A stretch of DNA of 64,000 bases from Saposhnikovia divaricata (Eukaryota; Streptophyta; Magnoliopsida; Apiales; Apiaceae): positions 204,083,148-204,147,147 of the forward strand of contig CM071598.1 of the NCBI GenBank assembly GCA_036435485.1, given 5' to 3'. Shown here piece after piece: positions 1 through 12,303 of the stretch; within the stretch, counting starts at the first letter, position 1, and the number at the start of each line of letters is the position of its first letter. The notes beneath the pieces are model-generated. The model was not told the origin of the DNA, searched no databases, and was given only the letters and a program-made list of their open reading frames with translations. A program made the translations under genes and the position numbers.

Positions 1-935
1 CAATTAAGATTCATTAAAAACATGAAATTTATAACATTTTACAAATATATGTCTAATCTAATTAATTAGTAGTACTTTTAGTTTATAGAGTAAGGACAAA
101 CACTAATGACATGAGAGGGTGATAAAAATGGAGTACAATTACACTTATTAAAGTTGACAATGTCAGGGGATGTATGGAAGAGGGTAAACATTCTTTTTGT
201 TGTGGCAGTAATTGTGTTGGGTGCAACTATTCCCAAACTTTTTCAGCTTTTTTCCTGGAAAAAGGACTCTTATCTTGTGGTCCATCTCTCCTCCTCCGGG
301 CCTCAACACCCTCTCCCTCCCTATATTGAACACAAAATACATATATAGTCTAAACATGCACATTCATGAAAATATACTTTAATGTTACTGCAGAATTTTG
401 ATGTGTGGTCATGTCAGAAACTCAGAATGCTAAACAACACTTCTTCGAATAATACTTCCTACATAAAAATCGATCAGTCGGTTTATTATAATATAAAGTA
501 AAATTTTGAAAATGACTATTGAAAAATGTAGTCTCGCTCTGGTTGCACAGGAAATTAACAACATTATCGGAAGTTAAATTTTTTAACAAGGGACTGAGTT
601 AGAGTGCGAAGAACACTCTATTTTACTTGAAATTTTTGTACTACAGGTAGAAATTTAATTTGCGAAGCAGGATATATAACCTCAAAGTCCCCATATATTT
701 CGTAAAATTAAGTTTATTAATTTTCTGATCTGGTCTGTCTTGAAATTCGAAGTGCATTTCGAATTATAAGGGCGCACAATGTTTTTCGAATTTTTCGAAT
801 TTTTGTACTGTGTGTGAGATCTTTTTGCACCCATCCATTACGAGAAGAATAATGTTAGAGGTACTAAGGGGCCATTTGTTTACTTCTTATTCCTTCTTAA
901 TGGTCTTATCTCAACTGTTCAGCTTGTTAAGATCA
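1..935. other. Unassigned AT-rich intergenic sequence
   Basis: No convincing gene, terminal repeat or known element is visible. Short open frames (for example around 154-348 plus) have no recognisable motif and overlap an opposite-strand frame of equal length, as expected by chance. The segment ends at A935, which is the 5' flank of the first Helitron-like element. Confidence 0.5.
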
Positions 936-1291
936 CTAGCATATAGTCTGTGCAAAGCACGAGTTACTTTTAATTTTTTAAAATTTGTTTATATTGTAAT
1001 ATAATATTATAAATATTAATTTTCATATATTATTGGAAGAATTCAAAACTTACATCTTTGTATATAATAATTTTTAGTATTAAATATAAAATAATATGTT
1101 CTTGGTGGGAATCGAACCTTGGACCTCTTATATAACAACTTTTATTATTATTATATCTAACGGTGATGATCTATTTGAGTTGATGATCTAACGGTTGTGG
1201 ATGATGGATAACCAAAAATGGGGGATAACCAAAAAAGGGGTTAACCAACTACAAATTATACCCCATTTTGCTTATTATAGTATAGTATAGA
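936..1291 (-). mobile_element. Helitron-like non-autonomous element H1
   Basis: Read on the minus strand, the element starts TCTATACTATACTATAATAA (complement of 1272-1291) and ends in CTAG (complement of 936-939). About 10 bases before the end lies a short stem made from ctgtgc-aaa-gcacga. The flanks are A935 and T1292, so it sits between A and T with no target duplication. These are the classic Helitron hallmarks: 5' TC, 3' hairpin, CTRR end and A|T target. At 356 bp there is no room for a Rep/helicase gene. A diverged sister copy lies at 4071-4423. Confidence 0.75.
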
Positions 1292-1293
1292 TA

Positions 1294-1436
1294 CTAGTTT
1301 AAAACTCGTGCGATGTACGGATTCTTTTTAATATTATATGAATTTTTTTCAGTAATTTAAATTATTTGTTTTAAACATGAATTTTGGAGGCTTAAATTTT
1401 TTTATCAGATGATTTGATAACATATATATAAATAAA

Positions 1437-1467
<31 letters not shown>

Positions 1468-2808
1468 TATCCGTGATATTTATAGAAAATGAGGCATTTT
1501 AGCTAGAAAATATGGAAAAGAAGATAGGTTTTAGTTGAAAAAGGTAATCGGTTAATTGTTAGTAATTATAAAATTATTATTTTATTTTATTAAATAGAAT
1601 GCCCGTGATATGATTGGAAAAAAGAGAGAATTTAGTTAGATAAAATTAAAAAGGTAACATGTTCTAGGTGAAAAAGGTAATTTATTAGTTTATAATAATT
1701 ATAATTTAATTACGTTATTTTACTAAATACCATTACTCGTAATATTTTTAGAAAAAGAGAAATTAATATTGTCCGTGATATTTCTATTAAAAGAGAGATT
1801 TTAGTTAGAAAATATAAAAAAAATGATACGTTTTAGCTGAAAAGGTAATCGATTAATTATTAATATTATAATATTATTAGTTTATTGTATTAAATAGAAC
1901 CGCTTGTGATATAATTAAAAAAATAGAGATTTTAGTTAGAGAAAATAGAAATGTAACATGAAAATTAAAAAAGTGACATGATTTATGTGAAAAAGGTAAT
2001 TTATTAGTTTATAGTAATTAGAATTTAATTATGTTATTTTACTAAATAAAATTGCTCATAGTGTTTTTAGAAAATGAGATATTAATGTTGCCCGTAATAT
2101 TTCTAGAAAAAAAGGGAATTTAATTTGGAAAAAATAGTAAAAATGATACGTTTTAGCTGAAAAGGTAATCGGTTAATAATTAGTATTATGATATTATATT
2201 TTATTTCTATTATATAGAAACGCCCGTGATATAATTGAAAAAAGTGAGGTTTTAGTAAGAGAAAAAAAAAGGTAACGTGTTTTGGCTGAAAAAGGTAATC
2301 ATCCATGATATAATTGGAAAAAGAGAGATTTTAATTAGAGAAAAGAGGAAAGGTAACGTGGCTGAACAGGGTAATTGATTAGTTAATAGTAATTATAATA
2401 TAATTATGTTATTTGATTAAACAAAATTACTCGTAGTGTTTTTTTTTGCCACCGCTCGTAGTGTTTTTAAAAAAGAAGAAATTTTAGTTAGATCGAATGT
2501 AAAAGATATTGTATTTTACCTGAAAAAAGAAATTATTTTGTTTTTGAAAATTAGAAAAGGTATATGTTTAATTAAAAAAGGAATTTGATTAATAAAGGAG
2601 AAATTTTAATTAGATAAAATATATAAGATATTATATTTTACATGAAAAAGTAAATTATTTAGTTACTGAAAAATAGAAAAGATAAAATGTTTAACCTAAA
2701 AAAAAGAAATTGATTAGTTAGTAGGATGAGTAAGGGTAAATAAGTAAAATCAATAGGTACTGTACGACCGATCGATCAAACTTTTAATGTTTCGGCTTTT
2801 ATATATAA
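1294..2808 (-). mobile_element. Helitron-like element H2 with internal degenerate tandem repeats
   Basis: It begins on the plus strand with CTAG (1294-1297) and the hairpin motif ctcgtgcgatgtacgg, the minus-strand 3' end of a Helitron. The other end (about 2783-2808) has the family motif 'tttaatgtttcg.ctttta', but the final TC-bearing bases are missing or changed. The interior is a run of diverged units about 110-200 bp long, each containing variants of 'ttttagttagaaaa', 'gaaaaaggtaa', 'attagtaattataat' and 'cccgtgatat'. There is no coding sequence. An (AT)n tract lies at 1438-1465. Confidence 0.55.
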
Positions 2809-4070
2809 CTAGTTTATATCCCGTACGATGCACAGATTTCTTTTGATATGTAATAAATTTTATTTTATGTGATAATTATATTTTTATATAATCATTATTT
2901 ACAATATTTTTTTAATTTTAATTATTTAATATAAATTTAATTAATGATATGCATGATTTAAAACTTATATTATAAAATTTTAAAAATAAATATGTCGTTG
3001 ATGGAATTCAAACCTTGAAATTTTAGTAAATTAATTTAATCATATAATATATCTAATCATTAGATCTAACGGTTATGATTTTTTACTAAAAATCTAACGG
3101 TCATTATTCGTAGTTTACGGATTTCTATTATATTTTGTTAGTGATTAGAAGATATGGATTGATATTTTTGGGTATATATTAATTATTGCAAGATTATGTT
3201 TTAAATTAAAAGTTAACGTCTTTAAATTAGAAAAAAAATATTATTGATTGGAAGATATAAATTTATAAAATTATAATAAAATTTAATTATGTTATAAATA
3301 AAATTATTGATATAGTGTGTCTTTTATTATGTTATAAATTTCATTTAATATTACAATTATGTTTTTATATAATCATTATTTTTAATGAATTTTTAATTTA
3401 AATTTAATATAATTTAATATACTCATGTTTACGAATTATACTAATGTTTCCTTATTATGAATAACATATGGATTTTAAATATATATTATTAATAATTGGA
3501 AATATGGTGTGATAAGAATAATTTTAAATCGAAAAGGTAACGTGTTTTAATTCGAAAGAAATATTAGTGATAGGAAGATATAATACGATTGATGCTTTTA
3601 GCTGTTTATAAAAGGTAATATCTTCAACTAAAAGTAAATTTGAAAAAGACAATCGACTAATTACCATTAATTATATTATGTTATTATTTATTTTAAATCA
3701 AGTAGGTAACGTGTTTTAATTTGAAAGGAAATATTAATGATAGGAAGATATGTAAATATATTATCTTATTATTTATTCTAAATCAAGAAGGTAACGTGTT
3801 TTAATTTGAAAGGAAATATTAATGATAGGAAGATATGATACGTTTGATGTTTTTAGGTGTTTGTAAAATGTAATATCTTCAACTAAAAGTAGATACGAAA
3901 AAGGCAATCGACTAATTACCATTAATTATATTATGTTATTATTTATTTTAGGTGTTTTAATATTATAGATATCGTATATATTTTTCTTTATAATGAAGGG
4001 TAAATAAGTAAATTCACGAAGTACCAAAAAATAGGTACCAAAACCTTTAATGTTTCAGCTATTATATATT
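2809..4070 (-). mobile_element. Helitron-like element H3
   Basis: Plus-strand CTAG at 2809-2812 is followed by the hairpin-like motif cccgtacgatgcacag, and the far end has 'cctttaatgtttcagctatt' near 4043-4062, the same end motif as H2 and H5. It abuts H2 directly, giving a head-to-tail junction. Units of 'aaggtaacgtgttttaattt...gataggaagatat' repeat at about 3530, 3710 and 3790. No coding sequence is seen. Confidence 0.5.
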
Positions 4071-4423
4071 AATAGCTTATAGCCCGTGCAAAGCACGTGT
4101 TATTTTTAATTTTTTTATAATTTATTTATATTGTAGTATAATATTATAAATTTTAATTTTAATATGTTATTGGAAGAATTCGAACCTTACATTTATTATA
4201 TAATAAAATTTTATATATAATAATTTTTAGTATTAAATATTAATTAATATGTGTAGATGGGATCGAACCTTAAACCTCAGTATATAACAACTTTTAGTAT
4301 TGTTTTATCTAACGGTCATGATCTATTTGAGTTAATGATCTAACGGTTGTGAATGAGAGATAACCAAAAATAGAAATAACAAAAAAAGGGCTAACCAAAT
4401 TACAAATTATACCCCTTTACGAC
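4071..4423 (-). mobile_element. Helitron-like element, sister of H1
   Basis: It aligns end to end with 936-1291: the 'cccgtgcaaagcacg' hairpin, the 'gggatcgaaccttaaacctc' segment, two 'tctaacggt' motifs and 'ctaaccaaattacaaattat'. The terminal CTAG has become ATAG (4072-4075), and the last 20-odd bases carrying the 5' TC end are lost near 4423, so it is a decayed copy. Confidence 0.55.
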
Positions 4424-4539
4424 AAAAAAAAGCCCTCGACAACTTGCAAGACTGGACAATTTCTTGAACACGCTCCTTGTCGTTAGCAATCAATTGACAA
4501 TCGTCAGACCTAAAAAGCCACACATCAGTCAGTTTTAGT

Positions 4540-5019
4540 CAATGTTTAAAAAATCGTTAGGCGGGTCTAGGCGGTGAACCTACCTTCTAGCGATTAATCG
4601 CCTAGGCGACGATTAATCAGAATATTTAATCGAAACATTAATCGGATGTATTAAAATATTATTTTTTATATAATTTAATTTTAGTATTTAAAAAAATATT
4701 TTTTAAAAGGAAAAATATAAATATTTTCATTTTATTATTAAATATGATGAGTGAATTTACCCTCTCATGTGTAAATTATATTTTTTATTAAAAAAATTAT
4801 TTTATTAAAGTTTTATTCATAATTTGACCGTTTTTTTTAAAATTTGACCGATTAACCCCGAGTAAATCCGATTAATCGCCGCCTAATCGATTATTTCTGC
4901 ATAACTCATTAAACCGCCTAATACCGTCTAGGCGCCGCCTAATCAAAAAAATGCCTAATGACCGATTTTTGCATATTTTAGGCGTTTAATGGCCGCCTAA
5001 ACCGAGTTTTAGAACACTG
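4540..5019. mobile_element. hAT-type MITE
   Basis: 480 bp bounded by imperfect terminal inverted repeats of about 26 bp: the left end starts CAATGTTTAAAAAATCGTTA, and the right end read inward starts CAGTGTTCTAAAACTCGGTT. It is flanked by a perfect 8-bp duplication gttttagt (4532-4539 and 5020-5027), the length made by hAT transposases. Subterminal motifs (ttaggcgg, gattaatcg) recur in both orientations near the ends. There is no open frame, so it is non-autonomous. It interrupts the 3' end region of H4. Confidence 0.85.
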
Positions 5020-5568
5020 GTTTTAGTGTGCGATGCACTAATTTTCTTTAATATTATATAATTTTTTCAACAATTTGAATACATTTTTGATGATATAAAT
5101 TTTGTAAGTTAAATTTTTAAATAATATGATTTGATAATAATTATATATATATATATATGTTAAACATAATTATATATATATTGGCCATATTAATATTAGA
5201 AAAGAAAAAATTTAGTTATAATATAAAGATAATGTTAGGTCCCGAAGTATCGTAGAAGGGGGGGTTGAACACGATACTACCAAAAAAAATAATTTCGAAA
5301 ATATATATCTTTATTGATAATAAACTCGAAGGGGTGTTGCAACTTCTAATCCAATGGATTAGCTTCAAAACCTGAATGCTCCTAAGGATAGTTTAGGCAC
5401 GAGGACCTTCTACTCGACACTTCCTGAAAGTGGGCTAAGCCCACTTTCCTACTAGATGGACTGTCTAGCAGCTTACACTCCTAAGGATAGTTTAGGCACG
5501 AGGACCTTCTACCCGACACTTCCTGAAAGCGGGCTAAGCCGGCTTTCTTACTAGATGGACTATCTAGC

Positions 5569-7126
5569 TGAAAGTGTTTGTCCTAAATCCAATCATGTAT
5601 GATGAGTTAGGAAGAACTTTCATGTATTCTTGTTTGATTTCATTAATAATAATAAAAGACTTGTTTTGATTTTATTACGGGCATTATCTGTTTAAAGTGT
5701 TTTAAATAAGATGTTCCATAGTTTAGAGTAAAGCTTCTATAATTATAATGAGATTATAATAGTGAGATCTAGAAGATGATAACTCTAGACTTAAACAGTT
5801 CCTGATCATAGGATAACTAATCGGAAGTTAGTGAATCCGCAAAGATCGGTACATATTATGCTTGCTCCCGTCAGGAGGATGTCTGTTCTCATAGGCATTT
5901 GTGTGGTGACACTATAGCTAGTATGTAGGTGCTTATTAGGGAATAAGTTCACTGAACATGACTCGATAAGTTGGACAACTAATGGAGTTTACTCACGTGT
6001 CAATAGTTATTCACTGAGTGATAGTTGTACAAGTGTCCTTAGACTTGAGATCGTTAAAGTTATCTTATATATAATGAACTGTGCTTTGGTTTAGTCCTTA
6101 GTCTCAAGGACATACATTAGGTCTATTCTGGGTACAGGGATTTATGTATGGAGATAGTTAACGATCAATAAAGAATCTACCCCTTCCAGTAAGGAAGTGA
6201 ATATCCTATGTTATTCTTAGTATGCGAGTTCTGGAATCTCTGGCCAGAGTGTATGAAATTAGAAAGGAGTTTCTAATTTGCATTAATATGAACTTTGCGT
6301 TATGAATAAGAAATCATATGATTAAATTTGATAGGCCTGACACGAGATCCATGCCTTGTATTTAATCGGGATATTGTAGGGTAGAAGGAATTGATTGTAC
6401 GGTAACTAGTCACTGACAGGTTCTTGGTATTCTAAGCAGTGAATTCATATTATCCGGATAGTCGCGATATGTTGAGAAGCATCACTCACGATGTAGAATA
6501 AATATAATTAATCAGTTAATTATATTTAATGAATTATTAGAATTCATATAAATAATAAATAAAATGTTTATTATTATTTATTTCTACTACCGGCTTAATA
6601 TTGAACCTACAGGGTCACACCATAAAAAGATTAATTTATTGATGAAGGTATTTTGAGAGAGCAAGTTGTTTTAATAATGATTAAAATTATTTTAATTATT
6701 ATTTAACATTTTATAAGGTAAAGTGTAGGATTTATATATTAATATATAATGATATATTAATGTTAAAAACCTACTTGTGCCCTATAAATAGAATGAGATG
6801 AGGACACTTTTGATACACTTGGTTTTTGTGAAAAACATAAAAAGAGCTAGCCTCCATCTTCTTCATCTCTCTCTCCCAAAATCTCCATTTTTATAAAACC
6901 TTAGTTTTATAAATAAAAGCTTCGTCGAAGAATTAATCTTGGTGGATACCGGTAGAGTGCTTCACACTCTGAGGAGCAACTGCTAAAACACCATTTTTGT
7001 AAAGCTTCGATTTCAAGGTAACGAATCCCTCGTATTTCATTTTTACATGATTTTCTATATGTGCGATATATGGTTTTTACGGAAATAATTGTTATTTGCG
7101 CTTCCGCTCATTCGTAAATTCCTTCA
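5569..7126 (+). mobile_element. Solo LTR S (probably copia-type)
   Basis: 1,558 bp with TGAAAGTG...CCTTCA ends and a perfect 5-bp duplication ctagc (5564-5568 and 7127-7131). Removing it restores continuity of the C LTR, as judged from the intact copy at 19220. A TATA box (cctataaatag, about 6781-6791) lies in plus orientation about 340 bp before the 3' end. No PBS, polypurine tract or coding sequence is present, so this is a solo LTR left by LTR-LTR recombination. The 3' part ('cttccgctcattcg') resembles copia LTR ends, which is a weak family indication. Confidence 0.85.
6781..6791 (+). promoter_or_regulatory. TATA box of solo LTR S
   Basis: cctataaatag in the middle of the LTR, placed where the U3/R boundary of a plant LTR is expected. 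Activity is not known. Confidence 0.55.
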
Positions 7127-7309
7127 CTAGCAGCTTACACAGAAAAGATATAAGAGAGAGAAGAGGGAGTTTTGTGTTGAGGTGTGTTTTGAAATTAAAT
7201 ACAACAGGCCTATTTATAGGTTTTAGAAAGTTACTATTTGACACTATTCCAACAACCCCCAAATAGTAATCGAGCACTATTCCAACAACCCCCAAATAGT
7301 AACCGAGCA

Positions 7310-8125
7310 CTATTCCAACAACGGAAGTGGGACAGTCTTTAGATATTCAGTTAGGACTGTAGGCACATCCGTATATTTCTTTTTGCTTATGTAATTAATT
7401 ACATTCGTCTTTATGGAAGAACATTCCACCTTTTGACTATTTTCCAAGCGTGCCCTGTCTTCATCATTCAAAAAATCATTTAATATTAGCTGTAGAAACC
7501 TTGGATATAGACATTTGACATTTTGAGTCTGAACATCTCTTCTTCCCAAGTGTTTCATCTTTAAAATGATTTGACCAAGCACTATTTTTCCAAAATTAAT
7601 CCTCAAATTATTGGCGACCGCATACCCTATTTTTTGAATAAATTCAGGTATTCGATCTTGATTTGTTCTATCTGAGGAAAAAACATGGTTAAGAGTGTGA
7701 AAGAAGAAATTCCAGTACTGGGTTAGAAACGTTCTAGATAGATTACCAGTATTGAAATTGCCATCTTGGTACCTTATAAAACGAAAGAACATTTCAATCT
7801 GTTCAGGTGTAGGATCAGAAACAAGATTTTCCATAGGAAAATGAAGAATTCGATTAACATCTCGTTCAGTGACCCTAATCGACCTACCAAATAGTCGATA
7901 TGTGAATGCACACCCGTCCTGTCCAGAAGTGTTAACCACACTGCAATATAGTTCACGCAATGCATCATGGTTAAGCTGCACTGGTGTAACTAAAGCATAG
8001 AGAATTAATGAATGTTCATTCAGAAATTGTGTCCAAGCCCGAAATTGCTCATCCAGAATGGTTTCGATTTGCTGAATGGAAATAGGATTAACTTTAGCAA
8101 TTAAAAAACTTCCCTGCAATGCCAT
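7310..8125 (-). CDS. Extra ORF downstream of copia pol, C-terminus truncated
   Basis: About 271 residues starting at the ATG whose complement is 8123-8125 (strong context, A at -3 and G at +4). The open frame runs on a little upstream, but without an ATG. It is on the same strand as gag-pol and lies between RNase H and the 3' LTR. No transmembrane segment or catalytic motif is visible. The sequence is predicted soluble and helix-rich, with segments such as DGCAFTYRLFGRSIRV, ERDVNRILHFP and NFFFHTLNHVFSSDR. This recalls uncharacterised 'putative plant transposon protein' domains seen in retroelement-derived plant proteins, which is a tentative match from memory. The last few residues and the stop are encoded by LTR sequence because a deletion joined the ORF to the LTR at about 7320, so the native protein was longer. 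It is the only C gene without an internal stop or frameshift. Confidence 0.6.
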   Translation of the reverse strand: MALQGSFLIAKVNPISIQQIETILDEQFRAWTQFLNEHSLILYALVTPVQLNHDALRELYCSVVNTSGQDGCAFTYRLFGRSIRVTERDVNRILHFPMENLVSDPTPEQIEMFFRFIRYQDGNFNTGNLSRTFLTQYWNFFFHTLNHVFSSDRTNQDRIPEFIQKIGYAVANNLRINFGKIVLGQIILKMKHLGRRDVQTQNVKCLYPRFLQLILNDFLNDEDRARLENSQKVECSSIKTNVINYISKKKYTDVPTVLTEYLKTVPLPLLE

Positions 8126-8782
8126 TTTCAAAACTTTGAGGAAATTCAAAAACAAGGGTTAGCTTTTATAAAGGATGATGTATAAAGCAAGAATATGAAA
8201 TCCGATCTTAAAACCACCAGCTAGATTGAGAGATCTTTCCGATCAAAGCTCGAAATATTCAGCAATTGTGTGTATATGCTCTGTATATATGAAAAATGAT
8301 GATGTTAAACACAAACAAAAACTCATCATTTATAAGGTTTCAAGGATTAGTGGGTTAGGTGTGATAGTGACAGGTTATGTTGAATAACACCGCTCAATAA
8401 TTTCTCACCTAATCAACCAATAATTTCTCACCTAATCAATCAATTAGCCGAAAAACATCTTATCACCGAAACCTGTCAGCCGAAAAACATCTTATCATCG
8501 AAATCTATCAGCCTATACACATACACACATATTTAATACTTCTAATTATTATGGATTCACGCAATAAATCAAGAATTAATCCACAATAATCAGATAAACT
8601 CACAATTAAATAGACATGAAATTAACAAAATATCATTAATTGATATATGTCAATAAAATATTTATTTAATTATGCTACAATGATATCTCTAGAATAATCA
8701 TGCAGATAAATAAATAAAACAAACAAAATCCAGAGAATGAAATTCACTGGCTGCAAGCAAATTTAACAGACATTTTCAAAGA
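8126..8782 (-). other. Spacer between copia pol and the extra ORF
   Basis: About 650 bp without coding potential. Two sets of short direct repeats lie at about 8396-8515: 'aataatttctcacctaatca' twice and 'ccgaaaaacatcttatca' twice. No element ends are seen. It could hold the leader or splice acceptor of a subgenomic mRNA for the extra ORF, which is inference. Confidence 0.45.
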
Positions 8783-9971
8783 TCATGTGAAATTTAACAT
8801 ACCAAGCTCATTTACCAACCTTGAAAAGGTTGCTTCATCCAAAGCTTTAGTAAAAATGTCCGCCAACTATTTTTCACTAGGAACAAAATGCAGTTCCACA
8901 GTGCCTTCCATCACATGTTCCCTGATGAAATGGTATCTGATGTCTATGTGCTTGGTTCTAGAATGCTGCACTGGATTCTGCGATATTGCAATTGCACTAG
9001 TGTTATCACAGAAAATTGGGATATGTTCAAATTTAACTCCGTAGTCAAGTAGTTGATTTCTCATCCATAGAATCTGTGAACAGCAACTCCCAGCTGCTAT
9101 GTATTCAGCCTCTGTAGTTGAGGTAGATACTGAGTTCTGCTTCTTACTGAACCATGAGACCAGCTTGTTTCCCAAGAATTGACAGGTTCCTGTGGTACTT
9201 TTTCTATCCATTTTGCAACCTGCATAATCTTCATCTGAGTAACCAATTAGATCAAAACTAGAATCTCTAGGGTACCAAATGCCAAGGTTTGGTGTTCCCT
9301 TGAGATATCTGAAAATCCTTTTAATAGCTACTAAGTGAGATTCCCTAGGATCAGCTTGAAATCTAGCACATAAACATGTAGCAAACATAATATCAGGTCT
9401 ACTAGCTGTTAAGTATAAAAGAGATCCAACCATGCCCCTATAGCTTGTAATGTCCACCTTCTTTTCCTTAGTATTCAGTTCAAGCTTAGTGGTAGTGGCC
9501 ATGGGTGTTTTTGCAGAAGAGCAATCTGCTAAATCAAACCTTTTTAAAAGATCATAAATGTATTTTGTTTGACTTATAAAAATTCCCTCATTCACTTGTT
9601 TAACTTGTAAACCAAGAAAATAAGTTAATTCACCCATCATACTCATTTCATATCTACTTTGCATGAGTTTGGCAAATCTCTTGCAAAGTTTCTCATATGT
9701 AGACCCAAATATTATCATCCACATAAATTTGGACAAGTATCATAGAGCCATTGACATTTCTATAAAAGAGAGTTTTATCAACAATACCTCGAATGAAGTG
9801 ATTCTCTATAAGGAACTCTGAGAGTGTGTCATACGAGGCTCTAGGTGCTTGCTTCAGGCCATAGAGTGCTTTCAGTAGAAAGAACACATATTCTGGAAAG
9901 TCTGGATCTTCAAAACCAGGCGGTTGACTAACATACACCTCCTCCTCCAGAGTACCATTCAGAAATGCACT
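8783..9971 (-). pseudogene. C pol, C-terminal part: RT palm and RNase H
   Basis: It continues the RT from the SAFLNGTLEEEVYVSQPPGF segment (about 9971-9900) through KALYGLKQAPRA to the catalytic YVDD (about 9740). A frame change follows immediately after YVDD. RNase H follows (DYAGCKMDRKSTTGTCQFLG, STTEAEYIAA, TKHIDIRYHFIRE). A premature TAG stands just after FVPSEK (about 8867-8869), where family members read on into LADIFTKAL. The remaining frame runs open to TGA at 8783-8785. A conserved Trp in the PRAWYDTL region is Ser here. It is separated from its N-terminal half by element D. Confidence 0.9.
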
Positions 9972-12235
9972 CTTGAGGTAAGAACCCAGATTTTGGATAG
10001 AATTAAAACTTTTTATTATTTAATGATGTAAGAATGAATAGTGGTTACGGCTACGATGTAATAGTTGATCTTCCGAATGAATGAATGGAATTCGATTTAA
10101 ATATTTATATGTCTTGAAGAATGCTAATGGTTGACCACTTAGGTAAGAATAATCTATCTCCTAGGGGAATAAGATATGACAATTCCAAGCAGGATAATAT
10201 TCTCATGTCATCCAGATCGATAACGATTAATCCAGTGGTTCCGTAAAAAGGTTAAGGAACGATCGAAAGAGAACAAGGACAATTGTACAACCCTAAGAGA
10301 ATAAGTAAAGAATAAAGATTGAATAGTGTTTTTGGTGGAAAAGAGAATATTATGAGATGACGCTATATAGAAGTATTCGGAACGAATTTCCGAGTTCGTA
10401 TTAGTGATCCAGGGGAAAATAAGTGTATGTAAAAGCTGTCGGATTCTGAAAAACCGCACTTTTATTTTCTCCGAGAGTTCCCTGGACACTGATAGACTTA
10501 AGAATTTAACGAAGGGATTTAAGGAATATAAATTCGAAATTTAGTAAGAAAGATGGAGAATGATAGTATTAATATTAAGAAGATTCCCGGTAAACCATAA
10601 TTAGAAATCCGTGAAATATTCCTATGAACGATCAATCGAAACGAGCAATAAACGGACACATAATCAAGCAGAGGAAGCAAGATACATGCATGTGCAAGTG
10701 ATAAATATCTAGTAACTAGCAAGGAACTAGATCAATTAGAATGCAACCAAGTACTTAGCAAGCAACCACTTGGTTAGCCTTAAACCATCCAATCTTCAAC
10801 ACTTGTCCTCACAAATACATCACTCCATGCATCATCACTTTAATAAAGTAAACATGAGATGAGATATTACTAAAGACTTCACTTTATGCAATTATTTCCA
10901 AGAGCCAAGCAAGAAACATCAACCTCTCTCCCAAGCATATACCATTCGGCTTTTCTTAATTTCCAAGGGGGAAATCCCACTTCCAACCATCATTTGATCT
11001 TGTAATTTTTAAGGTGAGTCCTATAATTCAAGAAACTAACCTCCTAGAAATTTCAAGCCCAAATTCCTTTGTTTCCATTTTCAAAAAAATCAAGAAAGGT
11101 GATGGTGAATAGTGTTTCTTATGAACTAACTTGGAGTTTTCTTGTTTTTCATGGTTGATCTAGCAAGCTTAAGCACTCCTAAGGATCATAAAAAGCTTAG
11201 TGAGGCTAGTAAACACTCTCAAGAAGGTATAACAACTTGAAACCCTAGATCTACTTTGAGTTTTATGCATGTTCTTGAGTGATCTAAGTTAGTTATGTTA
11301 TTATTAAGTTATAAGCATGATTATAGGCATGATTATGATTGGGTTTTGATAAAATGTTAAAAATAGTTAGATGAACGGAAAGGCATTGATTGGCCTCAGT
11401 TCATGGTTATAAATCATGTATATGTTGTTTGGAGTGGATACTATGATTATGGGAAGGTTTGGAATTGGTAAATATTCGATTTATAGCCGTCGTAATGCCA
11501 AAATTTCGTTAACCTTAAGAAAAATGAATTGGACAGTAGATGTAACTCACCGCCTAGTTTCGAAATCTGCCATGATAAGATAGATAATGTTCCAAGCTTC
11601 GTTTTGATATAAAGAACATGTGAAACGGACTTACGGTTTAGGAGTTATGGCCGGTATACTAAAAGTAGTTCGAAACCGTAAACGAGAATTCGTAACTGAA
11701 ATTGAACCCTCGTAAAATACGTAAGTCAGTGGAGAATCTTGGTACTTAAATAATAGAGGTAAAAAGGAAGGTGTGAGAGAAAACCTCATGTGAATCGGAT
11801 CGTTTTTCGATTTTATAAAAATGTTTGAATCAAGGTTAAACGCGAACGAACCCCTTAAAAGTATAACTTTGGTTATAACTTAGAAAACGGGCGATAAAAC
11901 TCGAGATATAATCTTGGTTCGTAATCGATCGAATTTAGAACTTATACGACTTAAGTATACACTAAGTGTGAGTATGATGACATGTCTTAATGACGAACAA
12001 ATGTCGGATCGTATCGGTAATAAAAAGAGTTACACTAAAAAGGGGTATAACGAGATAATTCGAAAACTTGTTTTGACTTAAGTTGATACTTAACCTTTTA
12101 AAAAGTGTTAAGTGCTTAATCTCGAATCTCTTGACTATTTATAGATCGCCGAGCTGACCCGGGACACCCTACCACTACCCCTACTCGTGCTCGATTACCA
12201 GGCAAGTTCTAAATCCTTTTTAAAGGCTGTTGTTG

Positions 12236-12238
<3 letters not shown>

Positions 12239-12300
<62 letters not shown>
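12239..12300. repeat. (AT)n microsatellite in D
   Basis: Pure AT dinucleotide run of about 62 bases. Confidence 0.98.

Positions 12301-12303
<3 letters not shown>

Larger units (their letters stand above)
5233..7320 (-). repeat. 3' LTR remnant of C, split by solo LTR S
   Basis: 5233-5568 plus 7132-7320 match the right LTR from 18888 to about 19412 with about 20 differences. Both carry a tandem duplication of about 100 bp beginning 'ctcctaaggatagtttaggc', and a 32-bp repeat containing 'cactattccaacaaccccca' (7237-7320). Homology stops abruptly at about 7320 and internal coding sequence follows, so about 565 bp of U3 and the polypurine tract have been deleted. Confidence 0.85.

Noticed and set aside
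1..363. Overlapping 60-odd-codon frames at the left edge
   Set aside because: Both strands are open over the same bases, no motif is visible, and the length is within chance expectation.
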